The translations under genes were made by a program, and so were the position numbers. Positions 1 to 7,993 of a DNA stretch of 50,644 nt are shown here, in pieces (within the stretch, counting starts at the first letter, position 1; every line of letters starts with the position of its first letter). Source of the stretch: an uncultured Bacteroidales bacterium (GTDB taxonomy: Bacteria > Bacteroidota > Bacteroidia > Bacteroidales > Muribaculaceae); NCBI GenBank assembly GCA_900539915.1, contig UQDU01000011.1, positions 1-50,644 of the forward strand, read 5' to 3'. The notes under the pieces were generated by a model, which worked only from the letters and a program-made list of their open reading frames with translations, was not told the origin of the DNA and did not search any database.

Positions 1-33
1 TCGTCGGCAGCGTCAGATGTGTATAAGAGACAG
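1..33 (+). other. Illumina Nextera read-1 adapter (artefact)
   Basis: The first 33 bases are exactly the Nextera transposase read-1 adapter. A 14-base primer part is followed by the 19-base mosaic end at 15-33, which ends GTATAAGAGACAG. This is library DNA, not genome. Genomic sequence begins at base 34. Bases 34-129 hold no gene or clear promoter that I can see. Confidence 0.98.
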
Positions 34-129
34 CACATTTATATTATATGGCAGCGACCGGGATGTGTCGATCATTTCACGGCGCCTCAAAAAATAAAGA
101 TTCATAACCCCTATTAAATACAATATCTT

Positions 130-348
130 ATGGCAATGAACATTGACACCATCGGCCAGATGGCCGGCCTCGTTTGGGGCGCTGTAGCAGAGGCTGATAC
201 TCTCTCTACAAAGCAAATCAAGAAAATGACCAAGCTCAAGGACAAAGAACTCTATGCTGCTCTCGGATGGCTTGCCCGCGAAGGCAAAGTATCTTTCCAG
301 CCCTCAGCTGAAGACGAAAAGGATCTGCTTATCCAGCTTGTAAAGTAA
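130..348 (+). CDS. Small winged-helix domain protein (DUF2582-like)
   Basis: This 72-residue protein resembles the short Bacteroidetes winged helix-turn-helix family (Pfam DUF2582). That family is thought to bind nucleic acid, but its role is unknown. The whole chain is one domain: helices around residues 5-20 and 26-50, then a beta wing near residues 51-70, where the segment AREGKVSF is typical of a wing. I used the first ATG; a second ATG two codons later (136) is equally possible. No Shine-Dalgarno site is visible, as is usual in this phylum. The gene stands alone on the plus strand and converges with the methyltransferase gene, with a shared hairpin between them. The family call is from memory of the fold and sequence. 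Confidence 0.8.
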   Translation: MAMNIDTIGQMAGLVWGAVAEADTLSTKQIKKMTKLKDKELYAALGWLAREGKVSFQPSAEDEKDLLIQLVK

Positions 349-377
349 TATAGCTTTAGGAGCAGTTTTTAAGAAAT

Positions 378-422
378 ATTCCTGCAATACCGCTGTAGAT
401 GCGAGTGTTGCAGGAATTTTTT
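378..422 (+). terminator. Intrinsic terminator after the winged-helix gene
   Basis: A 10-base perfect stem, ATTCCTGCAA (378-387) with TTGCAGGAAT (408-417), has a 20-base loop and is followed by a run of five to six T. It lies between two convergent genes. The stop codon of the minus-strand methyltransferase lies within its T-run, so it may work in both directions. The A-rich left flank (371-377) makes this only weakly T-rich on the minus strand. Confidence 0.8.
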
Positions 423-1620
423 ATATCCGCGTGCCTATGATAAGGCATCTCTTGCCGGTGTGGTCAGTAACACCCCATAATTTTAATTGTCCGCTGTTTT
501 CGGCGACTTTCAGGCGTCGGCGCAGTGAGTCTGCATCCATCGGGAAATTTCGTGTAGCCACGCTCAGGGAGGGGTAGCGACGTGGGATGTCTTTGAGCGA
601 CTGTTTGTCAAATGCCATGACGTCTGATATGTGCCACCAGCTGCCGAGCTGCATATCGGATAGCGGTTGGTCTGACAGATAGAGGTGTGTGGCAGGGGAA
701 ATCTTATGCAGCGCGTATCGTTGCGACAATGTGTTGAAACAGCCGGATTTGAGCAGAGCCGGAGATGGCTCAAACAGATACATCCCTTGTTGTGGTAGCG
801 CGTATGTCGGTATGGCTGTGCGTTCCTCGGCCGATGTGAAAACCAGTTTCCCTTTTTGAGGGATAATACAGCTGATGTTGCAATCGGTGGAGCATGGTGT
901 GTCAAATCTGATGTCGGCAATCAGTTCCTTGCATTCGGTGGGTGTGCCGGTAATCGTGATGTCGGCGTGATATGGAGCCAGTTCGCTGACAGTCTTGTCT
1001 ATATCAAGCATCGGTGATGCCTTGATTATCATCCTCTTGGATTTTGATGACGCGAGGGGCAGCAGGGCGGTCACGTCAGGCTCGCAGTCGCAGAGGGCAT
1101 ATAACCGTTTGCCGTCCGCGCCTCTGCGTGCCGGGTCTATGAAAATTACGTCAAATGCTCCGTCGGCGGCATCTTTCAGATACTCTATGCTGTTGCCGCA
1201 TATTGCCCGGGCGTTGTCAATTGAAAGACGCTCGATATTGAGATTGGCGGCATCGACATTGTCTTGCTTGAGGTCGAGCATCACTATCTCACGGCACCGA
1301 CGGACTATTGACAGTGCATCGATTCCGAGTCCCATGGTCATATCGAGCACTCGATCATCAGGTCTGAACATAGATGCGTGCAGCGATGCCATGCTGTCAC
1401 CTGAGCATTGCTCTACGGCCAGCGCATTGGGATACACGAAACGTTCGTCAACGATAGACCTGTCTAATTTGCCTCGTGCTTTCTGACGGCATTGCAGCTG
1501 CGTAATCAGAAATTCCATGTCGACATTGCCCTTGTGCTTCAGCCAGAGCGAATTGATGTCGGCATGTTTGTTGTCATCAAGCCAAGCAATGTCTTCGGAT
1601 GTCAGTTGACGCAGTTTCAT
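421..1620 (-). CDS. Class I SAM-dependent methyltransferase with THUMP-like domain
   Basis: This 399-residue protein has a class I Rossmann methyltransferase core. Motif I is DMTMGLGID at residues 93-101, an acidic residue (VMLDL) follows about 20 residues later, and a DPARR motif sits at 162-166. The DPAR motif recalls the DPP(Y/F)-type motif IV of RNA methyltransferases. The C-terminal third, up to the end at GTRI, looks like the THUMP-like domain found with this core in Bacteroidetes. An RNA substrate, perhaps tRNA, is likely by analogy but is not shown. It is the last gene of the operon that starts at nrnA, four bases after the glycosyltransferase. The start is the only sensible ATG. Confidence 0.82.
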   Translation of the reverse strand: MKLRQLTSEDIAWLDDNKHADINSLWLKHKGNVDMEFLITQLQCRQKARGKLDRSIVDERFVYPNALAVEQCSGDSMASLHASMFRPDDRVLDMTMGLGIDALSIVRRCREIVMLDLKQDNVDAANLNIERLSIDNARAICGNSIEYLKDAADGAFDVIFIDPARRGADGKRLYALCDCEPDVTALLPLASSKSKRMIIKASPMLDIDKTVSELAPYHADITITGTPTECKELIADIRFDTPCSTDCNISCIIPQKGKLVFTSAEERTAIPTYALPQQGMYLFEPSPALLKSGCFNTLSQRYALHKISPATHLYLSDQPLSDMQLGSWWHISDVMAFDKQSLKDIPRRYPSLSVATRNFPMDADSLRRRLKVAENSGQLKLWGVTDHTGKRCLIIGTRI

Positions 1621-1624
1621 CTTG

Positions 1625-2812
1625 TCATTGGGATTCTTTTACCAGCGTATCAAACAGCCTGATATATTCGCTTACTGCATCCTGTCGGCGATAGGGTGCG
1701 TGGGGTGACAGTTTGTCATGGTTGCCGCTGATGTTGCGTATGGCCTTTATAAAAGCGTCGGCGGTAGGCTGAGCGACGGTGATACCGTCGGTAGAGGTCA
1801 CGTATTCGGCCATCGCGCTTTCGGTCGGAACTATGACCGGGACACCGCATGCCATGGATTCAGCTATCGTCATACCATAGGTCTCATTTGTCGAGGCACT
1901 TATGGTGCAGTCCGCACTGTTGTAAAGTCTGACAAGCTCCTCGTAGTCGGTGATATTGGGTATATACGTGGTGTTTTTTAATCCCGTGGGCATTCCGTTG
2001 GTATCTCCGAGTATTATCAGACGCTCGTTGTCATTGAGCCGCTCAGCTATCCCGGCGATTATGTCAGGGCGCTTTCTCGCTTCCCACTTGTTGGCCACTG
2101 CAAGTATTACTGTGAAAGATTCGCTGCCTTTTTCAGCTGTTGCGGTTTGATGGAATATGTTTGGGTCAACGCCGTTAGGTATGACGACCGTAGGGCATAG
2201 TCTCAGGTTGGATTCTCTAACATGTTTGGCACACCACTGCGATGGCGCGACCAAGGTGACTTCGGGCAGATGGTTGACGCAATCGCTTTTAAGCAGATGG
2301 TTGATTTTGCAGTGAGACACCAGGGTGGGTGGATATTTGCTGCGGTCAGGACAGTGCCGGCATCTCTGTTTCCACAGCTGGCATGTGTCCGGGAAACAGC
2401 ATCGCCCGGTGAGAAGCCACAGGTCATGTAGCGTGATTACCACAGGTACATCCATACGCTCAAGACCGCTGAAAAGTGTAGGGTAGTGGAGATAGTGGCC
2501 GTGGAGGTTATGAAGATGTATGATGTCGGGGCGGAATTCTTTGAGATATTCTACCATGTGGGTGGTAGCCCGTCGTGACATCAATCCTTCGCGGTCAAGT
2601 GTGCGAGACCACAGATAGTGGTTGATGACTGACTGCCGGCTGCAGGGCCTGTCAAACATCACGCCCGGGATAGGGTCATGGTCACCTCGTCCATATAGCA
2701 CCATGGCTCTGTTGCCTTCAGCCGCATCAACAAATCCCCTCACCACGTCGAGCATAAGAGATGCAGGGGCGTGGAAAGGGGATGCTGTGGTGTTTATCGC
2801 GGCTAAACGCAT
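1625..2812 (-). CDS. GT4-family glycosyltransferase
   Basis: This 395-residue retaining glycosyltransferase has a GT-B fold. The N-terminal acceptor domain holds the HDLW motif (129-132). The C-terminal nucleotide-sugar domain holds the E-x7-E motif, from E310 to E318 within NETYGMTIAESM, followed by the usual ACGVPVIV strand. It probably adds a sugar to a surface polysaccharide or glycolipid; donor and acceptor cannot be read from the sequence. An unusual cysteine cluster (C138, C139, C144, C151, C154) just after HDLW suggests a metal site or disulfides. Similar clusters occur in some WcaC/CapM-like relatives. There are no membrane segments, so it is cytosolic or peripheral. It sits 18 bases after the NlpC/P60 gene in the same operon. 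Confidence 0.88.
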   Translation of the reverse strand: MRLAAINTTASPFHAPASLMLDVVRGFVDAAEGNRAMVLYGRGDHDPIPGVMFDRPCSRQSVINHYLWSRTLDREGLMSRRATTHMVEYLKEFRPDIIHLHNLHGHYLHYPTLFSGLERMDVPVVITLHDLWLLTGRCCFPDTCQLWKQRCRHCPDRSKYPPTLVSHCKINHLLKSDCVNHLPEVTLVAPSQWCAKHVRESNLRLCPTVVIPNGVDPNIFHQTATAEKGSESFTVILAVANKWEARKRPDIIAGIAERLNDNERLIILGDTNGMPTGLKNTTYIPNITDYEELVRLYNSADCTISASTNETYGMTIAESMACGVPVIVPTESAMAEYVTSTDGITVAQPTADAFIKAIRNISGNHDKLSPHAPYRRQDAVSEYIRLFDTLVKESQ

Positions 2813-2830
2813 GAGAGAGATATGCGGTGG

Positions 2831-3847
2831 TTATCGGCTTTCCTGATTGAAATACACCGGGAGGTCGGCGTATCTACGTGCTTTCCCTCCGAGATGGCCG
2901 AGTACACGCCTGACGCATTTGATGGGACGGTTAATGTAATCGGGGGCTGTAGGGTCAAGGCTGTTGACTTTCACTTCGCCAGAGGCGTGGATTATTTTGT
3001 TGTTGCCCAGGGCCATGCCTACATGGTTGATGTTGCCGGTCTCTGGGTTGGTGAAGAATATGAGGTCACCACGCTGGATATTGGCCAGATCGGAGAAATC
3101 CACCTCTATACCTGTAGTGGCTTGCTGGCGGCTGTTGCGCGGTAGTCTGATGCCGCCCCCGGTCATATAGCAGATTGATGTGAAGCCGCTGCAATCAACC
3201 ATCTTGGCCGATGTGCCTCCCCATAGATATGGAGTGCCCATCATCACTTCGGCATATGCAAGTATGCTGTCGACATCTGGCTCCCGGCTAATCCAGTCAG
3301 TGAGCGTTATCACATATTTTGATTCAACAAATCCTATGCGGCCGTCGGGGGTCTTTAGTCTGATGTATTTGTCGTCTGTAGACTTGTGTTTGTCACATTT
3401 TTTGCCACATGGAGCAGCTTCCAACACATTGCCGAACACGAGGTCGGTCACTATGTTGCCCGGATGGGGGGATTCCGGCTGAGTGGTCATATACACAGGC
3501 ATGGTCCAGATGACGATATGCCTGTCAGACTGCTCCCACGCATCTAATTGCTCCGGAGTCAACCGCTGTATTGCACTCTCGTTGACCCACACATTGCCAC
3601 CCTCTTCGGGCAGGGCTATGCGGTTCCATTCGCCGGCTATGGTGTCTACCTGCACGGGGGTGCCCATGAGCATCTGTGTCTCCAATTCGGCTGATTGGGC
3701 CGGCGCACCTCTGAATGTCCCGACAGAAATCTTCACGAGAGCCGGATGGGGTACAGCCACGCTGTCGGCCGACGGTATTGAATCAGACTGTGCATATAAT
3801 GACGGTGCCATAGCCGTCAAGGCTATGGCTACCGCTATTTTTTTCAT
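2831..3847 (-). CDS. Secreted NlpC/P60 (C40) peptidase with SH3-like domains
   Basis: This is a predicted cell-wall hydrolase that cuts peptide stems of peptidoglycan, exported to the periplasm. From the start MKKIAV used here (338 residues) there is a signal peptide ending near YAQ. Two SH3-like regions follow (about 35-95 and 110-180), then the NlpC/P60 domain with catalytic Cys219 in VDCSGF, His275 in NHVGMAL and His287 in IIHASG. The frame could also start five codons upstream (3862, MTSSHMKK). I prefer 3847 because lysines then directly precede the hydrophobic signal core. It follows glmM closely, which fits a shared cell-wall role. Confidence 0.88.
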   Translation of the reverse strand: MKKIAVAIALTAMAPSLYAQSDSIPSADSVAVPHPALVKISVGTFRGAPAQSAELETQMLMGTPVQVDTIAGEWNRIALPEEGGNVWVNESAIQRLTPEQLDAWEQSDRHIVIWTMPVYMTTQPESPHPGNIVTDLVFGNVLEAAPCGKKCDKHKSTDDKYIRLKTPDGRIGFVESKYVITLTDWISREPDVDSILAYAEVMMGTPYLWGGTSAKMVDCSGFTSICYMTGGGIRLPRNSRQQATTGIEVDFSDLANIQRGDLIFFTNPETGNINHVGMALGNNKIIHASGEVKVNSLDPTAPDYINRPIKCVRRVLGHLGGKARRYADLPVYFNQESR

Positions 3848-3869
3848 GTGTGATGATGTCATGAAAAAT

Positions 3870-5261
3870 TTATTTGGCAGAAATGCGGTTGATTACTGCG
3901 ATGAGTTTCTGAGTGAGTGTCTGGGCGGCTTCGGAGGTGGATGCTTCGGCTATGACACGGATTATAGGTTCGGTGTTGCTCTTGCGCAGATGCACCCAGC
4001 TGTCGGCGAAGTCTATCTTCACACCGTCTATGTCGGTAATCTGCTCGCCTTTGTACTCATCCTTGACTGCTTCAAGCACCGCGTCTACATTGATGTCGGG
4101 CGTGAGTGTCACCTTGTCCTTTACTATCTCATAGGCAGGGTAGGTGGCTTTCAGCTCGCTTACTTTCTTGCCGCTTTTGGCCATCAGTGTCAGGAACAAG
4201 GCCACGCCGACCAATGCGTCACGGCCATAATGCGCTTCGGGGTAGATGACTCCACCGTTGCCTTCACCGCCGATTACAGCCCCTGTCTCTTTCATCTTCG
4301 TAGTCACATTGACTTCGCCTACGGCAGCTGCATTATAGGTGCATCCATGGGCATTAGTGACATCGCGCAGGGCACGTGAAGAGCTAAGATTGCTGACGGT
4401 GGAGCCGGGAGTATGGCTCAAAACGTAGTCTGCTACTGATACCAAGGTGTATTCCTCTACAAACATTTCGCCGTTTTCCATTACTATGGCCAGACGGTCC
4501 ACATCTGGGTCTACCACGAAACCTACATCGATGCCGCCTTGGCGCATCAGGCCGGCTATCTCGGTGAGATTGGCCGGGACAGGCTCGGGAGTGTGGGCAA
4601 ACCGCCCGGTAGGTTCGCAGTTGAGTTCCACGATATTCTTCACGCCGAGAGCTCGGAGCAGCTGAGGGATTACTACGCCGCCCACAGAGTTGACCGCGTC
4701 TACGGCTACAGTGAAATCAGCTTTTTCGATAGCTTCACGGTCCACGAGCTTCAGGTCAAGCACCTTGCGTATATGGCGCTGGTTGTAGTTGTTGACAGTG
4801 AACTCATGGCCGAGAGCCATTACATCCGCAAATACGAACGACTGCTCGTCGGCTATGCGCAACACTTCTTTGCCTTGGGCATCATTGAGAAATTCGCCGT
4901 CCTGGTTGAGAAGTTTCAGTGCGTTCCACTGTATGGGGTTGTGGCTTGCTGTGATTATGATGCCGCCACAGGCTTGTTCCTCAACTACTGCTATCTCGGT
5001 GGTAGGCGTTGATGCGGGACCTATGTTAACTACGTCGAATCCCATGCCGGTCAGCGTCCCGACAACGAGGTCGTTGACCATGCGGCCTGACAGACGTGCA
5101 TCACGCCCCACTACTATTACGTTGGTGTCACGTGTGGTGTTTTTGCGTATGAATGAGGCATAAGCCGCGGTGAATTTCACTATATCTATGGGTGAGAGAC
5201 CTTCTCCAGGCTGACCGCCGATAGTCCCTCGTATGCCTGAGATTGACTTTATAAGTGACAT
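3870..5261 (-). CDS. glmM: Phosphoglucosamine mutase
   Basis: This enzyme converts glucosamine-6-phosphate to glucosamine-1-phosphate, on the way to UDP-GlcNAc for peptidoglycan and lipid A. The 463-residue chain has all the alpha-phosphohexomutase loops. The phosphoserine loop TASHNP is at 104-109 (Ser106), the metal loop DPDVDR at 251-256, the sugar loop GEGNGG at 332-337, and the phosphate-binding SNTEP lies near the C terminus. Length and motif order are normal. The nrnA / DUF4827 / glmM order is common in Bacteroidales. Substrate preference (GlcN over Man or Glc) is assigned by family and context, since these mutases look alike. Confidence 0.92.
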   Translation of the reverse strand: MSLIKSISGIRGTIGGQPGEGLSPIDIVKFTAAYASFIRKNTTRDTNVIVVGRDARLSGRMVNDLVVGTLTGMGFDVVNIGPASTPTTEIAVVEEQACGGIIITASHNPIQWNALKLLNQDGEFLNDAQGKEVLRIADEQSFVFADVMALGHEFTVNNYNQRHIRKVLDLKLVDREAIEKADFTVAVDAVNSVGGVVIPQLLRALGVKNIVELNCEPTGRFAHTPEPVPANLTEIAGLMRQGGIDVGFVVDPDVDRLAIVMENGEMFVEEYTLVSVADYVLSHTPGSTVSNLSSSRALRDVTNAHGCTYNAAAVGEVNVTTKMKETGAVIGGEGNGGVIYPEAHYGRDALVGVALFLTLMAKSGKKVSELKATYPAYEIVKDKVTLTPDINVDAVLEAVKDEYKGEQITDIDGVKIDFADSWVHLRKSNTEPIIRVIAEASTSEAAQTLTQKLIAVINRISAK

Positions 5262-5306
5262 TTGGTAGTAAGTATTAGATGTTGCGTGATGTGCGATGTG
5301 GATTTT

Positions 5307-5912
5307 TTAGTCGGTTAAGGGGCTCCTGTTGTAGGAGATGCGGTAGATGAACGGGATAACAGAGGCATTCTCGTTGTTGGCCTGTATGCCAACGGTCGAT
5401 TTCACTACAAGATATACCTGGCATCCTACGCCTAAGTATTTAAGCGGAGCCTGTAAGCCCTCGCCGTACTGGCTTGTGGAGCTTAATGAATAATTGTCGA
5501 ATCTAAACGAGGCGGCTCCCATCGGGAGAGTGGTCGCATTTCCTGACCATACGAGGTCATTCCATGATGTATATTCGCGCAGAGGCGCACGGTCGAAGCG
5601 GAAATAAATCTGGTCATTGTATGCTGCCATGTCGTCAGGGTCTCCGGGGACAAGCACTTTCATATACAGAGCGCCGTCTTCGTCGATCTGATAGTAGGGT
5701 GCATCATCGCCGTACTCATAGTTGCCTGCGCCAGGCCATTCGCCCACCACTATCTGGTCAGCGAGAAAGCGGTTTACGTCCTGGTTCTCGTCATTGAGCA
5801 GGTCAGAGTAGCTTTCGCTGTCGCTGCATGATGTGAGCGACAGAAGTGCCGACGAAGACAGGATGAGCGCAGCAGCTGTGGCATATCTGCGCATGATATC
5901 GGTAATTTTCAT
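5307..5912 (-). CDS. DUF4827 lipoprotein
   Basis: This 201-residue predicted lipoprotein has basic residues (MRRY), a hydrophobic stretch, and a lipobox LTSC with the modified cysteine at 29. The next residue is Ser, so outer-membrane sorting is possible. The mature part matches the Bacteroidales family DUF4827. I recall this family being related to FKBP-type peptidyl-prolyl isomerases, but I cannot confirm that from the sequence. Its ATG overlaps the stop of nrnA by one base (TGATG), so the two are probably translationally coupled. It is followed by glmM after 45 bases. Its function is unknown; the conserved position beside glmM hints at envelope biogenesis. Confidence 0.85.
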   Translation of the reverse strand: MKITDIMRRYATAAALILSSSALLSLTSCSDSESYSDLLNDENQDVNRFLADQIVVGEWPGAGNYEYGDDAPYYQIDEDGALYMKVLVPGDPDDMAAYNDQIYFRFDRAPLREYTSWNDLVWSGNATTLPMGAASFRFDNYSLSSTSQYGEGLQAPLKYLGVGCQVYLVVKSTVGIQANNENASVIPFIYRISYNRSPLTD

Positions 5913-6940
5913 CAGAGATATTGATCGTTAGATGTAAGAGAATTCATAAATAGGGCCACGGCTTCATCAAGGCTCATATATAATTCGCCTCCGGCAGCGT
6001 TTCTGTGGCCTCCTCCGTGGAAATAGTTCTCGCATACACGATTGACCGGGAAAGAGCCCTTGGAGCGCATGGATACCTTGACAAATCCAGGCTCATCCTC
6101 GCGCAAGAAACATGAGTAGGCTATGCCGGGTATGGCCAGAGGTTTGTTGACAAGCCCCTCGGTATCACCTTTGACGTAGCCGAACTGTTGCAGTTCAGCA
6201 AATGACAAGGTTATCAGAGCTGCCTGATGGTCACGCATTATCTGCATTTTCTCCGACAGTGCGTATCCGTTGAGCCTCAGACACGGCTCGCTGAACGTAT
6301 TGCATGCCATGTTGTAGATAGCGTCCTTGTCAACTCCTCGTCTGACCAGATCGGCCACAATCATATACAGCCGCGGGTCATTGGAATTATAGGAGAAGTT
6401 GCCGGTGTCGGTCATCATGCCGGTATAGATACATGAAGCGGCCTGTTCATCAAGATATTCAAGCCATCCGGTGGCTTCTATGACCAAATAAAGCAGTGCA
6501 CATGTGCTGCTTATATTAGGCATGGATATCGTGAGGTCGCAGAAGCCTTCGGGGTCTAAATGATGGTCAATCATCACCTTGGCGGAGGTAGATTGCAGAA
6601 GGTTGTCCTCCAGTTTGTCAACGCGCTTTGATGCATTATAGTCGAGGCAGAAAATCAGGTCGGCCGAGCGGAGCAGATTGGAGGCCGCTACAGGCTTGAA
6701 ACTTGCAGGTAGCACCTCGTCATAGCCAGGCAGGAACGTCAGTGATTTAGGCGGACGGTCGGGTGTGATGACTATCGGGTGTTTCCCCATGAGCTGGAGT
6801 ACTCGTGCCAGTCCGAGAGTGGAGCCCATGGCATCGCCGTCAGGGCTCACGTGGCAGGTCAGCACAATCTTCCGGGCTTTCTCCACAAGTCCTTTCAGCC
6901 GTTCCACAGCCTTCAAGTCAAGTATATCGTTATCGTTCAT
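5912..6940 (-). CDS. nrnA: DHH/DHHA1 phosphoesterase, NrnA-like oligoribonuclease / pAp phosphatase
   Basis: This 342-residue cytosolic phosphoesterase of the NrnA type degrades nanoRNAs or 3'-phosphoadenosine-5'-phosphate, or in some relatives cyclic dinucleotides. The DHH domain shows H30-x3-D34-x-D36 (HVSPDGDAMG), a LDYN acidic motif, the name-giving IDHH, and DTGNFSY. The C-terminal DHHA1 domain ends in the substrate-binding GGGHRNAAGG. The frame extends one codon further to a TTG, but I take the ATG at 6940. It is the first gene of the six-gene operon, with a promoter-like box just upstream. Which substrate it prefers cannot be told from sequence. Confidence 0.9.
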   Translation of the reverse strand: MNDNDILDLKAVERLKGLVEKARKIVLTCHVSPDGDAMGSTLGLARVLQLMGKHPIVITPDRPPKSLTFLPGYDEVLPASFKPVAASNLLRSADLIFCLDYNASKRVDKLEDNLLQSTSAKVMIDHHLDPEGFCDLTISMPNISSTCALLYLVIEATGWLEYLDEQAASCIYTGMMTDTGNFSYNSNDPRLYMIVADLVRRGVDKDAIYNMACNTFSEPCLRLNGYALSEKMQIMRDHQAALITLSFAELQQFGYVKGDTEGLVNKPLAIPGIAYSCFLREDEPGFVKVSMRSKGSFPVNRVCENYFHGGGHRNAAGGELYMSLDEAVALFMNSLTSNDQYL

Positions 6941-6962
6941 CAATAATTCGTGATTTCAAATC

Positions 6963-6971
6963 ACAAATGTA
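6963..6971 (-). promoter_or_regulatory. Bacteroidetes-type -7 box upstream of nrnA
   Basis: On the minus strand this reads TACATTTGT, a full match to the Bacteroidetes consensus TAnnTTTGY. It lies 23 bases before the nrnA ATG. No clear TTTG box is seen 19-21 bases upstream, so the assignment rests on the -7 box and its position before a six-gene operon. Confidence 0.55.
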
Positions 6972-7048
6972 GCAAAAATCCCCGACATAACCCCCATCCC
7001 GATTCACAGATAATCCTGACAGGCAGTGATAATGATAATACAGTGAAT

Positions 7049-7081
7049 AAAAAAGAGAGGGGGCCTCACGGCTGCCTCTCT
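7049..7081 (-). terminator. Intrinsic terminator downstream of sodB
   Basis: On the minus strand a hairpin (arms 7075-7081 and 7054-7060, AGAGAGG with CCTCTCT, and a partly paired GC-rich loop) is followed directly by six T (7054-7049 on the plus strand read as A). It lies 145 bases past the sodB stop, which leaves an unusually long transcribed 3' region. Confidence 0.75.
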
Positions 7082-7130
7082 CTCCATTCATCACATTATA
7101 CTTAAAAAGTAGTGCTATTCAAACTTCGTT

Positions 7131-7194
7131 TACGCTGTCACGTTGAGTAATGTTGTTACGATGTCGTCAATAAATTACTCTCATAAATCGCGTA
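7131..7194 (-). other. Structured element in the sodB 3' region (possible small RNA)
   Basis: Nested inverted repeats occur between the sodB stop and its terminator. The outer stem is TACGC (7131-7135) with GCGTA (7190-7194). The inner stem is GAGTAAT (7145-7151) with ATTACTC (7174-7180). The inner loop holds a further ACGA/TCGT pairing. The internal loops on both sides are nine bases long. No reading frame explains it. It may be a 3'-UTR-derived RNA, a stability element, or chance; no known family is recognised. Confidence 0.35.
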
Positions 7195-7225
7195 GCGTCA
7201 CGTGGTATCATTAAGACTATTACAC

Positions 7226-7801
7226 TTAATATCTGCTTTCTACCACTTCCCAGTCGATGATGTCCCAAAGGGCTTTGAGTGCATCAGCGCGTCGGTTCTG
7301 GTAGTCGAGATAGTATGCGTGTTCCCACACATCAAATGTCAGAATAGGGGTAAGTCCGTCGGTCAATGGGTTGGCGGCATTGGATGCCTGGGTGATATGC
7401 AGTTTCCCCTCGTCGTCGCGTGAGAGCCATACCCAGCCTGATCCAAATACCTTGGTGCCGGCTTCTACAAACTGCTTCTTGAAATCTTCAAACGATCCGA
7501 AATCGCGGTCGATGGCTTCACGCAGCTTGCCGTGAGGTTCGCCACCTCCGTTGGGAGAGAACGAGAAGAAGTAGAAGATATGGTTCCAAGCCTGTGAGGC
7601 GTTGTTGAAGAGGGCACCGTCACTCTTGCGGATTATCTCCTCAAGGTCCATATCGGCATAGATGGTGTTTTCAATGAGTTTGTTGAGATTTTCGATGTAT
7701 GCTTTCTCATGCTTGCCGTAATGAAAATCTACAGTGGTAGCTGAGATTGCAGGTTCAAGGGCTTCGCGGCTGTAGGGGAGCTGAGGTTGTGTGTATATCA
7801 T
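7226..7801 (-). CDS. sodB: Superoxide dismutase [Fe/Mn]
   Basis: This enzyme converts superoxide to hydrogen peroxide and oxygen in the cytosol. The 191-residue chain is normal length for the Fe/Mn family. The metal ligands are visible: His27 in VDFHYGKHEKAY, a second His in SQAWNHIFYF, and Asp and His in FDVWEHAYYLDYQ. The WNHIFYF and WEHAYYLDY segments are diagnostic. Iron is likely in an anaerobe, and related Bacteroides and Porphyromonas enzymes can use either metal, so metal choice is left open. It is monocistronic, with a terminator at 7049-7081. I saw no good -7 box in the 192 bases between it and hemW. Confidence 0.93.
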   Translation of the reverse strand: MIYTQPQLPYSREALEPAISATTVDFHYGKHEKAYIENLNKLIENTIYADMDLEEIIRKSDGALFNNASQAWNHIFYFFSFSPNGGGEPHGKLREAIDRDFGSFEDFKKQFVEAGTKVFGSGWVWLSRDDEGKLHITQASNAANPLTDGLTPILTFDVWEHAYYLDYQNRRADALKALWDIIDWEVVESRY

Positions 7802-7993
7802 AGTTTTATTTATTAAGTTGGTTACTGATTGTAGGTTAACTACGGCTTTCTTAGCCTGTTATATCTTCAAAACGTCCTGTCAGGGCAATAGTTCGGAGTG
7901 GAAAGGCCCAGTGGGTATAAAAAACGTTAAGTTGAGTGTTAAAAGCCTGTATGAAGCAGTTCGGAGCCTCTTAGTGTCGCAGGTAACTGCCAA

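Noticed and set aside
13..216. Minus-strand open frame of 67 codons ending in LSLIHI
   Set aside because: LSLIHI is the translation of the Nextera mosaic end. The frame runs through adapter and antisense to the winged-helix gene.
3483..4379. Plus-strand open frame of 298 codons
   Set aside because: It is antisense to the NlpC/P60 and glmM genes, both of which have full catalytic motifs. It shows no recognisable domain.
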